NCBI GenBank assembly: GCA_017305195.1
Contig: JAFKMU010000052.1
Coordinates: 1 to 64,000, forward strand
Length of the DNA: 64,000 nt
DNA from: Verrucomicrobiota bacterium
GTDB lineage: Bacteria > Verrucomicrobiota > Verrucomicrobiia > Chthoniobacterales > Terrimicrobiaceae
Direction: 5' to 3'
Position 1 is the first letter of the stretch. Every line of letters starts with the position of its first letter. Both the position numbers and the translations under genes were made by a program. Below, piece by piece: positions 1 through 8,376 of this stretch. Below the pieces are notes generated by a model. The model worked only from the letters and a program-made list of their open reading frames with translations, searched no databases and was not told where the DNA came from.

Positions 1-143
1 ATGGACCATCGAGAGAACCATCGGATGGCTTCAGAACTACCGCCGCCTTTGCATCCGCTGGGAAAAATCCACCGCCATGTTCCAAGGCTTTGTTCATCTC
101 ACCTGCTCCATCCTCCTCATAAAAACGGTTTTGGGATAGCCTC
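1..143 (+). mobile_element. Right end of an IS5-family insertion sequence (partial)
   Basis: The first bases encode the C-terminus of an IS5-type transposase, and its stop codon lies inside what looks like the terminal inverted repeat (TTTTGGGATAGCCTC, ending about base 143). The next bases are TAG/CTAG, which fits the TA-type or CTAG targets of IS427-like members. The left end is outside the window, so neither the matching inverted repeat nor the target duplication can be verified. The element stops about six bases before the stop codon of the neighbouring TRIC gene, so it inserted just downstream of that gene without breaking it. Confidence 0.65.
2..139 (+). CDS. IS5-family transposase, C-terminal fragment
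   Basis: The reading frame is open from the window edge for 45 codons and then stops. The peptide begins WTIERTIGWLQNYRRL and continues with a hydrophobic stretch ending LIKTVLG. This is the classic IS5/DDE_Tnp_1 C-terminus: the Glu in the xIERTxxWL block is the last acidic residue of the DDE triad, followed by the YRRL motif. The 5' part lies outside the window, so it is unknown whether the gene is intact or uses the two-frame arrangement common in the IS427 group. It is too short to have been noticed as a long reading frame and is recognised from its motif. Confidence 0.75.
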   Translation, partial: WTIERTIGWLQNYRRLCIRWEKSTAMFQGFVHLTCSILLIKTVLG

Positions 144-149
144 TAGCCA

Positions 150-803
150 TCACTCGGGTTTATCCGACGAATCCGAATGGGCAACCATCACCGGCACCAT
201 CCACCGCCAGCGGATCGCGGCGAGGCGCAGGACGAGCACGGTCGCCATGCAGGCCGCTGGGGTCACCCAGACCGGCTGCACCTTGAACGCATGCAGCATC
301 ACGTAAAGCACGGCCCCTGGGATGCTGGCCGCCGCGTAGAGCTCTCCCTTGCGCATGATATTCGGGATTTGCGCGCTTAGCACATCGCGGATCAATCCAC
401 CAGCGGTTCCCGTGATCACGCCAAAAAGGGCAACCACGATCCCGGAGAACCCAAGCAAGGCGACCTTTTCGCATCCGAGCCAGGTAAAGAGAGCCAGTCC
501 CACGGCATCTGGAAACACCAGGACCCGCTCCGGGAAACGTATCCGATGCAGCACCGGCAGCATCAGCAGCGCGGTGCCCACGGCGACCCAGAGATAAAGC
601 GGCTGGCGAATCCAGAAAACGGGCAACTGCCCGGTGAGCACGTCGCGCAGGGTGCCTCCGCCGATCGAGGTCACGATGGCCAGCACGATGGCACCGATCC
701 AATCCATCTGCCGCCGCGATGATGCCAACACCCCCGTGGCTGCGAAAACCGCCACTCCGGTATAGTCGGCAATGGTCAGGAGCCAGTTTTCGAAAATGCC
801 CAT
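150..803 (-). CDS. TRIC-type cation channel / UPF0126 membrane protein
   Basis: A 217-residue integral membrane protein built of two homologous halves, each of three predicted helices. Each half carries the family signature: GGGTLRDVL near residues 48-56 and GGLIRDVL near residues 135-142. Bacterial members of this family (YicG/YadS, trimeric intracellular cation channel fold) form trimers with a potassium-conducting pore; some were earlier suspected to be amino-acid transporters. Length is normal for the family. It is the last gene of a minus-strand run, and its 3' end abuts the end of an insertion sequence. Specific substrate in this organism is unknown. Confidence 0.85.
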   Translation of the reverse strand: MGIFENWLLTIADYTGVAVFAATGVLASSRRQMDWIGAIVLAIVTSIGGGTLRDVLTGQLPVFWIRQPLYLWVAVGTALLMLPVLHRIRFPERVLVFPDAVGLALFTWLGCEKVALLGFSGIVVALFGVITGTAGGLIRDVLSAQIPNIMRKGELYAAASIPGAVLYVMLHAFKVQPVWVTPAACMATVLVLRLAAIRWRWMVPVMVAHSDSSDKPE

Positions 804-885
804 GGAAGATATCCCGAGGATATCCTCCCGGCGAAATTTGGCAACGCGAACTCCCCAGTCAGTTCACCCGACGGGAGGCATTTCG

Positions 886-1578
886 CTATGGGGATTCCCT
901 GCCCAGCAGTACCGCCTCGGCTCGCTCCTGGGTGAGCCGGAGAATGTGGCCGTCCACGAAGAGATAATTGGCCGTCATGCCATGCCGGATGGGATCGCCG
1001 GAGGAGAATCTCCCCTGGGCATCCGGGCCGCTCGCCCACGTGCTGGAGTCGATGGCGAGGTGATAATCGTCACTGTCCCCGGCGAGTATGGTCGAGGAAG
1101 GGTTGGCGATCGTCGCCATGGCGGTGCGACTGTCATAAGCGTCCTTGGAGATCTTTGCCATGCCATACCCCCCGGTCTTGAGAGCCTGCACACTGGTGTT
1201 CTGTTTGAATTCCCGAATATAACCCGGGCAGAACACCCCCTGGCCGCCGTACTTCTGGGAGATCGCTTTAAAGGAGGTGCTCTCCACATCCAGATACGGG
1301 ATGATTTCAAACTGCCAGTTATTTTGTCCCGGGTTGGGATTGGCCCCGACGGAAGAGGGACGATATCGCATCGCGGGAAGCACGCCGTTGTTTTCAGCCG
1401 CGTAGAGTTGGAAAGCAGAGCCGAGATTGCGAAGATTGCTCATGCAGGCTCCGGAAGCCGCCTGCTGCTGGGAGTGGCGCAGCATCGGCACGAGCAGCAT
1501 CGCCAGGACAAAGACCAGCGAAACGACGGCCATGAGTTCCAGAAGGGTGAAGCCGCTGGGGTGGAGGCTCTTGTTCAT
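886..1578 (-). CDS. Type II secretion/prepilin-like protein with H-X9-DG C-terminus
   Basis: The 230-residue protein starts with a short basic leader and the class III signal GFTLLEL: prepilin peptidase would cut after Gly9, with Glu14 at the conserved +5 position. A hydrophobic helix of about 20 residues follows. The C-terminal part contains His199 followed by nine residues and Asp-Gly, the H-X9-DG signature common in paralogous families of Planctomycetes and Verrucomicrobia. These proteins are pseudopilin-like but mostly lie outside pilus operons; their roles are unknown. The gene begins five bases after the upstream deacetylase-like gene ends, so the two are probably co-transcribed. Confidence 0.8.
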   Translation of the reverse strand: MNKSLHPSGFTLLELMAVVSLVFVLAMLLVPMLRHSQQQAASGACMSNLRNLGSAFQLYAAENNGVLPAMRYRPSSVGANPNPGQNNWQFEIIPYLDVESTSFKAISQKYGGQGVFCPGYIREFKQNTSVQALKTGGYGMAKISKDAYDSRTAMATIANPSSTILAGDSDDYHLAIDSSTWASGPDAQGRFSSGDPIRHGMTANYLFVDGHILRLTQERAEAVLLGRESP

Positions 1579-1583
1579 TGCGG

Positions 1584-2945
1584 TCAGTTGGCTTGGGCGG
1601 TCTTTTGTTCAACCGCGGCAGCGCACTCCTGAGGGGTGACAAATACCGCGTTTTGCTGCTGAAGAAAATCGAGGATCTTTTCAAACTGCACAAATCCTTC
1701 GTCCTTCCAATGAGTCGGATGCCCCTGGAGGACAAAGTATGCCCTCCGAGGATATTTCGCATATCCCCGCTCCAGCCTCTCCGCATTGGGGACAAACAGC
1801 GGTTGCTCGATATTGACGGGCCATTCCCGGTCGAGGATGACGACTTTTCCATCCTCGGCGAGCTGCCGCCCGGCGTCGTCAAGCGGCTGAGGATACAGCC
1901 AGACCTTCATCTCAGGCACATCATTCATCACCCGTACCGTCACCTCGTCAAAACTGCCCGCGGAGCCGCCCCCGGGAGGCCCGAACGTGCTAAACGCAAA
2001 CCCGAGCTTCTCGCGCGCCAGCGCCTCAGACTCTTCGAAACGCCGTTTCTGCTCCTCATACGGACGCCCCTTGAACTCCGCCATCTGCACACCGTTTTCC
2101 GTGCGCACATCGTGGTTGAGTCCATGGAACCAGAACTCGACAAGTCCGCTGTCGTGAGTCTCCTTGATCCACTGGATGACAGAGGGATCGGCCTTCGCGA
2201 GCGAGTCGCAGATGATGCCGAAGCTGGCCTTGATGTTGCGGGCTTTGAGGATGTCCAAAACGCGCTGCCACTCGGGTTGAAGCCGTCCGCCGCCGCTGAC
2301 TTTGAGATCGTCGAGTTTGAGAATGATCATCGCGGGTTTTTCCCGGGCGACGGCGCCAGGAGGCTCCGCCGACTTCCTTTCGGGAGCAGGAGAAACGGCA
2401 GCGGCAGGAGCGGCTGAGGCTCCGCTCGCACCAGCTTCCTCCAGGGAGAAATCATCAAACTCTATGGTGCCGGTCGCGCCGCTCCAGCTGTGAATCCAGA
2501 TCGCCACGGCGGTTGCTCCCGCCGGAGCGACGGCCTCCAGAGCGTAGTTCTCCCAGTCACCCGCCTTGCTTATCGCGACCGACGGCAGATTCTGCGGATC
2601 GATGATCTTGCGCGAGCTATCATAGAACCGGAGGTAAACCGCGCCTTTGTTCGCCCCCTTGGCCCGGGCGTAAAATGCGAGCTTGTACGTCAACCCGGGC
2701 GAGGCTGGCAGCGGCTGGCTGACCAGGCTCGATCCGTTTTGCTTGTCGGCGTCCTCGACCCGCAGGCCTGCGCTTCCCTCCCGTGCCGCATCGGCGGCCA
2801 CCGAGGTCATCGGATCCGGCAGATCGCGCTCCAGGAGAATCCAGCCATCAAGGCCGTTCTCAAAGCCGGGGTTTTGCATGGGCATGGCCATCGCGCAGGG
2901 TAGAAGCGCAAGACCAACAACGAAGCGGGAGAGGAATCGAATCAT
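1584..2945 (-). CDS. Secreted carbohydrate-binding / polysaccharide-deacetylase-like protein
   Basis: A 453-residue exported protein. The signal peptide is clear (basic MIRFLSR, hydrophobic core, likely cut after AMA). Residues about 25-175 form a beta-sandwich module of the CBM4/9 type, beginning NPGFENGLDGW and ending IEFDDFSLEE. An Ala/Pro-rich linker follows, then from about residue 205 a NodB-like barrel: IILKLDDL supplies the Asp pair, FHGLNHD a metal His, and VLQGHPTHW lies near the end. These fit the polysaccharide deacetylase superfamily, closest to DUF2334-like members. The substrate cannot be read from sequence. It heads a two-gene unit with the prepilin-like gene and is divergent from the dehydrogenase operon. 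Confidence 0.75.
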   Translation of the reverse strand: MIRFLSRFVVGLALLPCAMAMPMQNPGFENGLDGWILLERDLPDPMTSVAADAAREGSAGLRVEDADKQNGSSLVSQPLPASPGLTYKLAFYARAKGANKGAVYLRFYDSSRKIIDPQNLPSVAISKAGDWENYALEAVAPAGATAVAIWIHSWSGATGTIEFDDFSLEEAGASGASAAPAAAVSPAPERKSAEPPGAVAREKPAMIILKLDDLKVSGGGRLQPEWQRVLDILKARNIKASFGIICDSLAKADPSVIQWIKETHDSGLVEFWFHGLNHDVRTENGVQMAEFKGRPYEEQKRRFEESEALAREKLGFAFSTFGPPGGGSAGSFDEVTVRVMNDVPEMKVWLYPQPLDDAGRQLAEDGKVVILDREWPVNIEQPLFVPNAERLERGYAKYPRRAYFVLQGHPTHWKDEGFVQFEKILDFLQQQNAVFVTPQECAAAVEQKTAQAN

Positions 2946-3023
2946 AGGAAAAAGCTGCCTGTGGCGAGGGGGGTGATGAATTCGCTTATCGTCCTGTTCC
3001 CGGGCTCCCGCAAACTCTGCTTA

Positions 3024-3062
3024 GCTCTCACTGTATAGTAAAATACGCTCTACAGTTACAGT
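3024..3062. promoter_or_regulatory. Candidate LacI-family operator pair in a divergent promoter
   Basis: Two imperfect sites lie between the divergent deacetylase-like and dehydrogenase genes. GCTCTACAGTTACAGT (3047-3062) matches the perfect palindrome next to the lacI-type gene (ACTCTACACATAGAGT) at 12 of 16 positions. GCTCTCACTGTATAGT (3024-3039) matches at 9 of 16. Their centres are 23 bases apart. The stretch also contains the inverted pair ACTGTA/TACAGT. The matches are seen directly; binding by the nearby regulator is inference. Confidence 0.4.
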
Positions 3063-3111
3063 GGCGGAACCGTTGGGCATCGGCGGAATCCGTCGGAGAT
3101 TAGGAAACCGT

Positions 3112-4161
3112 ATGACACGCCTTCTCACTCCGGCCGGGGAAAGCCTCGTGGTCGAGCCGGTGCACACACTCTCCCCCACGCGGACCGTCCGGACTCTTTT
3201 CGCACTCACAGACACCGAGCTGGGCATCTTTTTTCGCGGAGCATTACCCGCCCTTGATCAGGATCGCATCCAGATATTCCGGTGTGCGGGAGTCGCTGAC
3301 GAATGGTCTTCGGCGCTGGAGGAAATACAGCCCGAGATCATTGTTTCCTGCTGGAAAACGCCTGGTCTGCCCGAGGAGTGGATACAAAGGCCGGACTGCC
3401 CGCTCCGATACGTCTGCCACCTCACGGGCTCGGTGCGGCACGTCGTGCCGCGCGGATTCCTCGAGGATGGAAAGCTGGTGACCAACTGGGGTGGCATCGC
3501 CGCCCCCCAGGTCGCAGAACACGCTCTCCTGCTGGCGCTCGCCGCCCTTCGCAATCTTTCCGACTGGAGAAAATGGGATAAAACCCAGGTGCCGAAGACC
3601 AAGACTCTCTATGGAAGAACTGTCGGCATCCATGGGTTTGGCAAAGTCGCCCGTTTCCTTGTCGATTTGCTGCGCCCCTTCGGAGTCAGCATTCGCGCGT
3701 ACTCTCTCGGCGTGCCGCCCGCCATGATGCAGAGTCGCGGGGTCACCCCCGCAGCCTCGCTCCGCGAGCTGTTTTCCGAAAGCGAGGTGCTCTTCGACTG
3801 CGAGGCGCTTAACGAGCAGACGGAACGCAGCGTGTCGAAGGAACTCCTGGCCGCGCTGCCGGACAAAGCAGTCTTTGTCAATGTCGGCCGCGGCCGCATT
3901 GTCGATGAAGACGCCCTGGGACGCGAGGCCGCGTCCGGCCGGATCGCCGTGGCCATCGATGTGGTGACGCACGAGCCGCTTCCCGCGGATTCGCCCCTGG
4001 CTACGCTGCCCGGCGTCATCTACTCTCCCCACATTGCCGGGCCGACCGGCGACCAGTTTCCCTATTGCGGAAAGCTCGCGGTGGAGAACATCTATCGCTA
4101 TATGGACAACCTCCCCCTTGAAGCCCGTGTCACCCTCGATATCTACGACCGTGCAACCTAA
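3112..4161 (+). CDS. D-isomer-specific 2-hydroxyacid dehydrogenase
   Basis: A 349-residue NAD(P)-dependent dehydrogenase of the phosphoglycerate/glyoxylate reductase superfamily, which interconverts a 2-keto acid and its D-2-hydroxy acid. The Rossmann motif is GIHGFGKVA, after GRTV. The catalytic set is present: Arg in NVGRGRIVDED, Glu in THEPLP and His in YSPHIAG. An upstream in-frame GTG at 3061 exists, but the ATG used here has AGGAAA at good spacing and leaves the putative operator outside the gene. It overlaps the next gene, a secreted beta-helix protein, suggesting a role in metabolising a sugar acid released by that partner. The true substrate is not evident. Confidence 0.8.
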   Translation: MTRLLTPAGESLVVEPVHTLSPTRTVRTLFALTDTELGIFFRGALPALDQDRIQIFRCAGVADEWSSALEEIQPEIIVSCWKTPGLPEEWIQRPDCPLRYVCHLTGSVRHVVPRGFLEDGKLVTNWGGIAAPQVAEHALLLALAALRNLSDWRKWDKTQVPKTKTLYGRTVGIHGFGKVARFLVDLLRPFGVSIRAYSLGVPPAMMQSRGVTPAASLRELFSESEVLFDCEALNEQTERSVSKELLAALPDKAVFVNVGRGRIVDEDALGREAASGRIAVAIDVVTHEPLPADSPLATLPGVIYSPHIAGPTGDQFPYCGKLAVENIYRYMDNLPLEARVTLDIYDRAT

Positions 4162-5794
4162 GCCGCACGCCCACATTCTCACCGGCATTCTGTTTGCCGC
4201 CACTGTCGTCCTGAGCTCCACCTCTCTCCAGGCTGGATGGAGGTCGAGCCTGTATCCGGAAGACTGGATACCGGGATATCATGACGCCAATGGTCGGTTT
4301 CTCCATGACTTCTCCTATGCCGGATACCGTCGCGGAGAGACCGGCATTCCTGATCGAACCGGGGAAGTGATCGACGTCTCTACGGCTCCCTACCATGCCG
4401 ATCCCACCGGGATGACCGATTCGACAGCCGCCATCCAGGCCGCGCTGGACGCAGCAGCCTCCGCCGGAGGCGGCATCGTCTTTCTCCCCGCCGGAACCTA
4501 TCGCGTCTTCCCGCCCGAAAACCAGAAAGTCGCGCTGCGCGTCGAAGGCGACAACATCATCCTGCGCGGCGCCGGCGCCGACAAGACACACATCTTCAAC
4601 GATACCTTCCAAATGCGGGAAAAGACCGTCATCGAGGTCAAAGCCCGCGACGCGGCATGGTGGTATGCCGATGGGAAAAAGTCAGCCGCCACCGCCGACT
4701 TCGCCAATGGCGCTCTCGCGCTGCCCGTCGCCGATGTGTCTGTCTTCCAGCCGGGAGACGCCGTCGCCGTGCGGAATGATCCCACGGATGCCTTCATCGC
4801 CTCACTGGGAATGACCGGGAAATGGACGAGTCAAAACCTGAAGAATCGCGCGCTCGTTTTCTTCCGTCGTCTCGTCTCGGTCGATCCGGCAGCCGGGACA
4901 GTGACCATCGATACGCCGATCCGCTATGGCTTGCGCAAGGACGACGGGGCGCGTGTCGTCAAGCTCGGGGGGCACTCCGTCTCCGAGGTCGGCCTGGAGG
5001 ATTTTTCCATGGGAATGGCCTTCCATCCGGGCGAGGGTTGGGGAGAGGAGGATTTCGCGCAGGAAGGTACTGCCGCTTACGACGTCCATCAGTCGCACGC
5101 CATCGTCTTTACGTCGGCGGAGAACTGCTGGATGAAGCGGGTAACCTCCTGGAACCCTCCCGACAATCCGCCCAGCGTCCACATCCTCTCCAATGGCGTG
5201 AAGTTTGAAAAGAGCCGCCAGATCACTGCCGTGGATTGCGACTGGCGATACCCCCAATATCGCGGGGGAGGAGGCAATGGCTACCTCTACACGCTGCACG
5301 GAAACGAATGCCTCATTACCAAATGCAAGGCCGTCGGAGGACGCCATAATTACGACTTTGGCACGATGTCTGCCTCAGGCAACGTGCTCTTTGACAATCT
5401 GGCCAAGGATGGGCGGCTCGGCTCCGACTTTCACATGTTCTTTTCCGTCACCAACCTCCTCGACAACATGACCTGCGATGGCGATTTCCTGGAGGCCATC
5501 TATCGCCGCTGGGGAGGCAATCCCGTGCACGGCGTCACCACCACGCAATCCGTGTTTTGGAACACGAATGGGCTGCGCTACATCGCCTCTCCCTTTGAGT
5601 TCGGCGGCACCATGCACGACCGTCCGCAGTTTCTTGTCGAATCCGAGCAATGCGGCGACGGCTACGTCATCGGCACACGCGGGCCCGCATCGAAGGTGAA
5701 AACCAGCAACTTCCTGGAAGGCGAAGGACTGGGTGACACCCTTCAGCCTGCGTCTCTCTACCAGGATCAGCTCAAGCGGCGGCTGGGACGCTAG
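4151..5794 (+). CDS. Secreted right-handed beta-helix protein (pectate-lyase-3 superfamily)
   Basis: The preferred start is a GTG overlapping the end of the dehydrogenase gene by 11 bases; it yields a proper signal peptide (QPKPHAHI, hydrophobic core, cut near SLQA). An ATG further upstream only adds a shadow of the previous gene. The 547-residue product has the Pectate_lyase_3 opening: YHADPTGMTDSTAAIQAAL, then GGIVFLPAGTYRV and ILRGAGADKTHI. The rest is a repetitive, Gly/Asn/Asp-rich helix. Such proteins are polysaccharide lyases, hydrolases or epimerases. It is likely periplasmic or secreted and regulated with the dehydrogenase. Its 3' end overlaps the convergent regulator gene by 23 bases. 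Confidence 0.75.
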   Translation: MQPKPHAHILTGILFAATVVLSSTSLQAGWRSSLYPEDWIPGYHDANGRFLHDFSYAGYRRGETGIPDRTGEVIDVSTAPYHADPTGMTDSTAAIQAALDAAASAGGGIVFLPAGTYRVFPPENQKVALRVEGDNIILRGAGADKTHIFNDTFQMREKTVIEVKARDAAWWYADGKKSAATADFANGALALPVADVSVFQPGDAVAVRNDPTDAFIASLGMTGKWTSQNLKNRALVFFRRLVSVDPAAGTVTIDTPIRYGLRKDDGARVVKLGGHSVSEVGLEDFSMGMAFHPGEGWGEEDFAQEGTAAYDVHQSHAIVFTSAENCWMKRVTSWNPPDNPPSVHILSNGVKFEKSRQITAVDCDWRYPQYRGGGGNGYLYTLHGNECLITKCKAVGGRHNYDFGTMSASGNVLFDNLAKDGRLGSDFHMFFSVTNLLDNMTCDGDFLEAIYRRWGGNPVHGVTTTQSVFWNTNGLRYIASPFEFGGTMHDRPQFLVESEQCGDGYVIGTRGPASKVKTSNFLEGEGLGDTLQPASLYQDQLKRRLGR

Positions 5795-6869
5795 ATTTCC
5801 TACGCCGACCCGCCGGAGGTGCGGCCCGCTGGTCGCGCAGAGTCGTTCCGTGAATCCACTCGCTTTCCACGAGGATGCGAGTCGGCGTGCGCGGAATGCC
5901 CCGCTCGCCGCTGTGAAGCATGGAAATAATGAAATCCACCGCAACCTCTCCGATGCGGACATTGTTTTGATAAATCCCGGAGATACTCGAGATCTCCTGG
6001 GGAAGGCTGAGGCTGGCGAAGCCGAGATCCTCCGGGATCTTGTATCCCAGTTTGTTGAACCAGTCGCTGGCCCCGGTGTAGGAGATCACGACGTCCGGAC
6101 GATTGCCCTTGAGCCATTGGCGCAACTCTCGATCGCTCGGCTCTCGCTTGAGAAGAGGAGTCACCTCCATCATGCCGGGATTCAGCGCTCTGGCCATGGC
6201 CATCCCTCCGACCCAGCTGTGTTCGACCTTGTCGTCCCAGGCCTGCTCTCCGAAAAATCCCACCCGTTTGTAGCCGAGCTGAAACAGGCTGCTTAGGGTA
6301 AGGTTGATCGAGTGAAAGTGATGATTCGTCACCACGTGAAAGACCGATGGCTGGAGGCTGTAGCCAAAGGATACCACGGCGAAATTTTCATAGCTTAGTG
6401 CTGGAAACATCTTGGGCGCTGGCTGCGGCGCGAGAAGCAACCCTTCGATGTTTCGTGCCTTGAGAATGCTGACAAGGCGTTCCGGCGTCATGCCTGGCTC
6501 GGCCAGCCAGAACTCCTCCAGCACATAGCCCATCTTCTCCGCCCTGCGTTGCGCCCCGGCAAAGTATTCCTGAAAGCACTCATTCCTGTGCAGAGCCTCG
6601 CGATCCGGCCAGTTGTTGATCCAGGCGAGCGTTGCCTGGTAGCGCCGGGGTTGGTTTGCCCTCCGGTAAACATTCAGCGCGGAAAGCATCGGATCAGGAC
6701 GATAGCCCAGCCGATCTGCAACATCGCGGATGCGCGCCCTGGTGGCCTCGGGCAGTTGGGCGCTGCCCCGCAGGGCCAGTCCCACCGTGGTGAAATGGAC
6801 TCCCGCCACCTTAGCGATATCGCGGATGGTGACTCGCTTGGCGGGCCCTGAGGCGTCTGGAGAGGACAT
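5772..6869 (-). CDS. LacI-family transcriptional regulator
   Basis: A 365-residue repressor with an N-terminal LacI helix-turn-helix (VTIRDIAKVAGV, FTTVGLALRGS, TRARIRDVADRLGYRPDPM) and a periplasmic-binding-like ligand domain. This recognition-helix type, with ALRGS instead of the usual VLN, is typical of regulators near polysaccharide-use genes in Verrucomicrobia. In-frame ATGs exist at 6893, 6881 and 6869. The last gives the standard N-terminus and leaves a perfect palindrome immediately upstream, so it is preferred, although no strong ribosome-binding site is visible. Flanking genes suggest control of the lyase/dehydrogenase unit, the PEP-CTERM gene and itself. The inducer is unknown. Confidence 0.85.
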   Translation of the reverse strand: MSSPDASGPAKRVTIRDIAKVAGVHFTTVGLALRGSAQLPEATRARIRDVADRLGYRPDPMLSALNVYRRANQPRRYQATLAWINNWPDREALHRNECFQEYFAGAQRRAEKMGYVLEEFWLAEPGMTPERLVSILKARNIEGLLLAPQPAPKMFPALSYENFAVVSFGYSLQPSVFHVVTNHHFHSINLTLSSLFQLGYKRVGFFGEQAWDDKVEHSWVGGMAMARALNPGMMEVTPLLKREPSDRELRQWLKGNRPDVVISYTGASDWFNKLGYKIPEDLGFASLSLPQEISSISGIYQNNVRIGEVAVDFIISMLHSGERGIPRTPTRILVESEWIHGTTLRDQRAAPPAGRRRKSSVPAAA

Positions 6870-6870
6870 T

Positions 6871-6886
6871 ACTCTACACATAGAGT
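6871..6886. promoter_or_regulatory. Perfect palindromic operator beside the LacI gene
   Basis: ACTCTACACATAGAGT is a perfect six-base inverted repeat around a CACA centre. It directly abuts the regulator start codon and lies 55 bases upstream of the divergent PEP-CTERM gene. The position fits autoregulation plus control of the divergent gene. A related site occurs about 3.8 kb away in the promoter region of the dehydrogenase/lyase unit. The palindrome is seen directly; function is inferred. Confidence 0.55.
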
Positions 6887-6941
6887 TCAGCATTCATTGC
6901 TTCAAGCAGGGAAAAGCGGAAGCCTTCAAAAAACTCCGATC

Positions 6942-8348
6942 ATGAACTCCTTCCACATCCCTCTCCTCCTCGCCATCGCCTCCCTGCCGCTGGCATCCCT
7001 GCATAGTTCGACGCTTACCTGGGACGCGAGCGGCACCAGTCCGTCCGCGCCGACTGGCGGGGCGGGAACATGGAACACCACAGGCACAAACTGGAGCAAC
7101 GGGACGTCGGATACCGCCTGGAACAACAGCGCCGTCAATAGCGCGTATTTCCTGGGCAATCTCACGGCCTATGCGGCCATCACCCTGGCGGAGCCCATCT
7201 CCGTTGATGCCATTACCTTCGGCGCCGGAGGGAGCAACGGGTATACCATCATCGGCAGCGGATCGAACTCGCTTACAGTATCCAGCGGCGTGATCACGGT
7301 AAACCGCAGCTCCACCATCCAGGCGAGCATTACAGGCTCCAATGGCCTGATCAAAACCGGGAGCTCCGCGGTCACGCTCACTCTAGGATCAGTCAACACC
7401 TACACGGGCGCAACCCTCGTGCAGAATGGCAACCTGAGGCTGGATACCCCGGGTGCGCTGCCGACGGGCACCACCGTGGTGATGGGCAAAGCCGAAACCT
7501 CCAACAACACCACGATCGATCTGCGCACGAGCCAGACCATATCGGGGCTCGCCACCGCAGGAACAGGCACGGCTCTCATCACCAACAACCGCTCCAGCGC
7601 AGGCACCGCCACGCTGACCATCAATCCCGACAGCGGAAGCACTGCGGCGGACTCGACATTCTCAGGCTCGATCCAGGATGGCTCCTCAGGAGGCCTGATC
7701 GCACTCACCAAGGCTGGCAGCCATGCGCTCACCCTCACCGGCACCAGCACCTACACCGGGGCGACCACGGTCAGCGGCGGCACGCTGGTGATCGGCGTAT
7801 CGGGCGCCGGATCGCTCGCCAGCAGCGTCACCGTGAAAAACGGGGCCACGCTCTCCGGATCGGGCAGCACCTCCGGCAACGTCACGATCGAAACGGGCGG
7901 CAATCTCGCTCCGGGCAACAGCGCCGGACAGTTTACGATCGGCGGTGCGCTGTCCCTCGCTGCGGATGCCGTCTATCAGTTTGAACTCAATGGCGCCACG
8001 AGAGCGGCGGACAAAGTCGCTGCGAACGGCATCTCGATCAATGCCGCGGCAGACTTTTCCTTCACACTGCTCGGCGGAGTGAGCGGACTCTCTATCGGCA
8101 ACCAGTTTGTCATCCTCGACAATACGGGCTCGGGTTCGATTTCCGGAACGTTCAGCAATCTTGCGGCGGGCAGTTCATTCAATGCGGGGAACGGTCTCCT
8201 TTTCTCCGTGAGCAGCGATGGCCTCGGCGGTTACGGCAACGACCTCGTCCTTACGATCACGGCAGTGCCGGAGTCCTCCACAGCGGTGTCGCTGGCATTG
8301 GGACTTTCCGCCTTGTGGCTGGTGGTGCGCCGCCGAAGAAACTCCTGA
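6942..8348 (+). CDS. Autotransporter-strand repeat surface protein with PEP-CTERM sorting signal
   Basis: A 468-residue exported protein with a signal peptide ending around LHSS. The body is Gly/Ser/Thr-rich with beta-strand repeats of the autotransporter-associated type: LTWDASG near the start, then NTYTGATLVQNGNLRLDTPGA and STYTGATTVSGGTLVIG. The C-terminus VPESSTAVSLALGLSALWLVVRRRR has the tripartite PEP-CTERM layout: motif, hydrophobic helix, Arg cluster. The protein is probably processed by an exosortase and displayed at the surface or in extracellular polymer. No exosortase gene is in the window. It diverges from the LacI regulator across a palindromic site. Confidence 0.8.
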   Translation: MNSFHIPLLLAIASLPLASLHSSTLTWDASGTSPSAPTGGAGTWNTTGTNWSNGTSDTAWNNSAVNSAYFLGNLTAYAAITLAEPISVDAITFGAGGSNGYTIIGSGSNSLTVSSGVITVNRSSTIQASITGSNGLIKTGSSAVTLTLGSVNTYTGATLVQNGNLRLDTPGALPTGTTVVMGKAETSNNTTIDLRTSQTISGLATAGTGTALITNNRSSAGTATLTINPDSGSTAADSTFSGSIQDGSSGGLIALTKAGSHALTLTGTSTYTGATTVSGGTLVIGVSGAGSLASSVTVKNGATLSGSGSTSGNVTIETGGNLAPGNSAGQFTIGGALSLAADAVYQFELNGATRAADKVAANGISINAAADFSFTLLGGVSGLSIGNQFVILDNTGSGSISGTFSNLAAGSSFNAGNGLLFSVSSDGLGGYGNDLVLTITAVPESSTAVSLALGLSALWLVVRRRRNS

Positions 8349-8376
8349 TCGGTTCCACCCTCCGCGAGCGAGGCGC

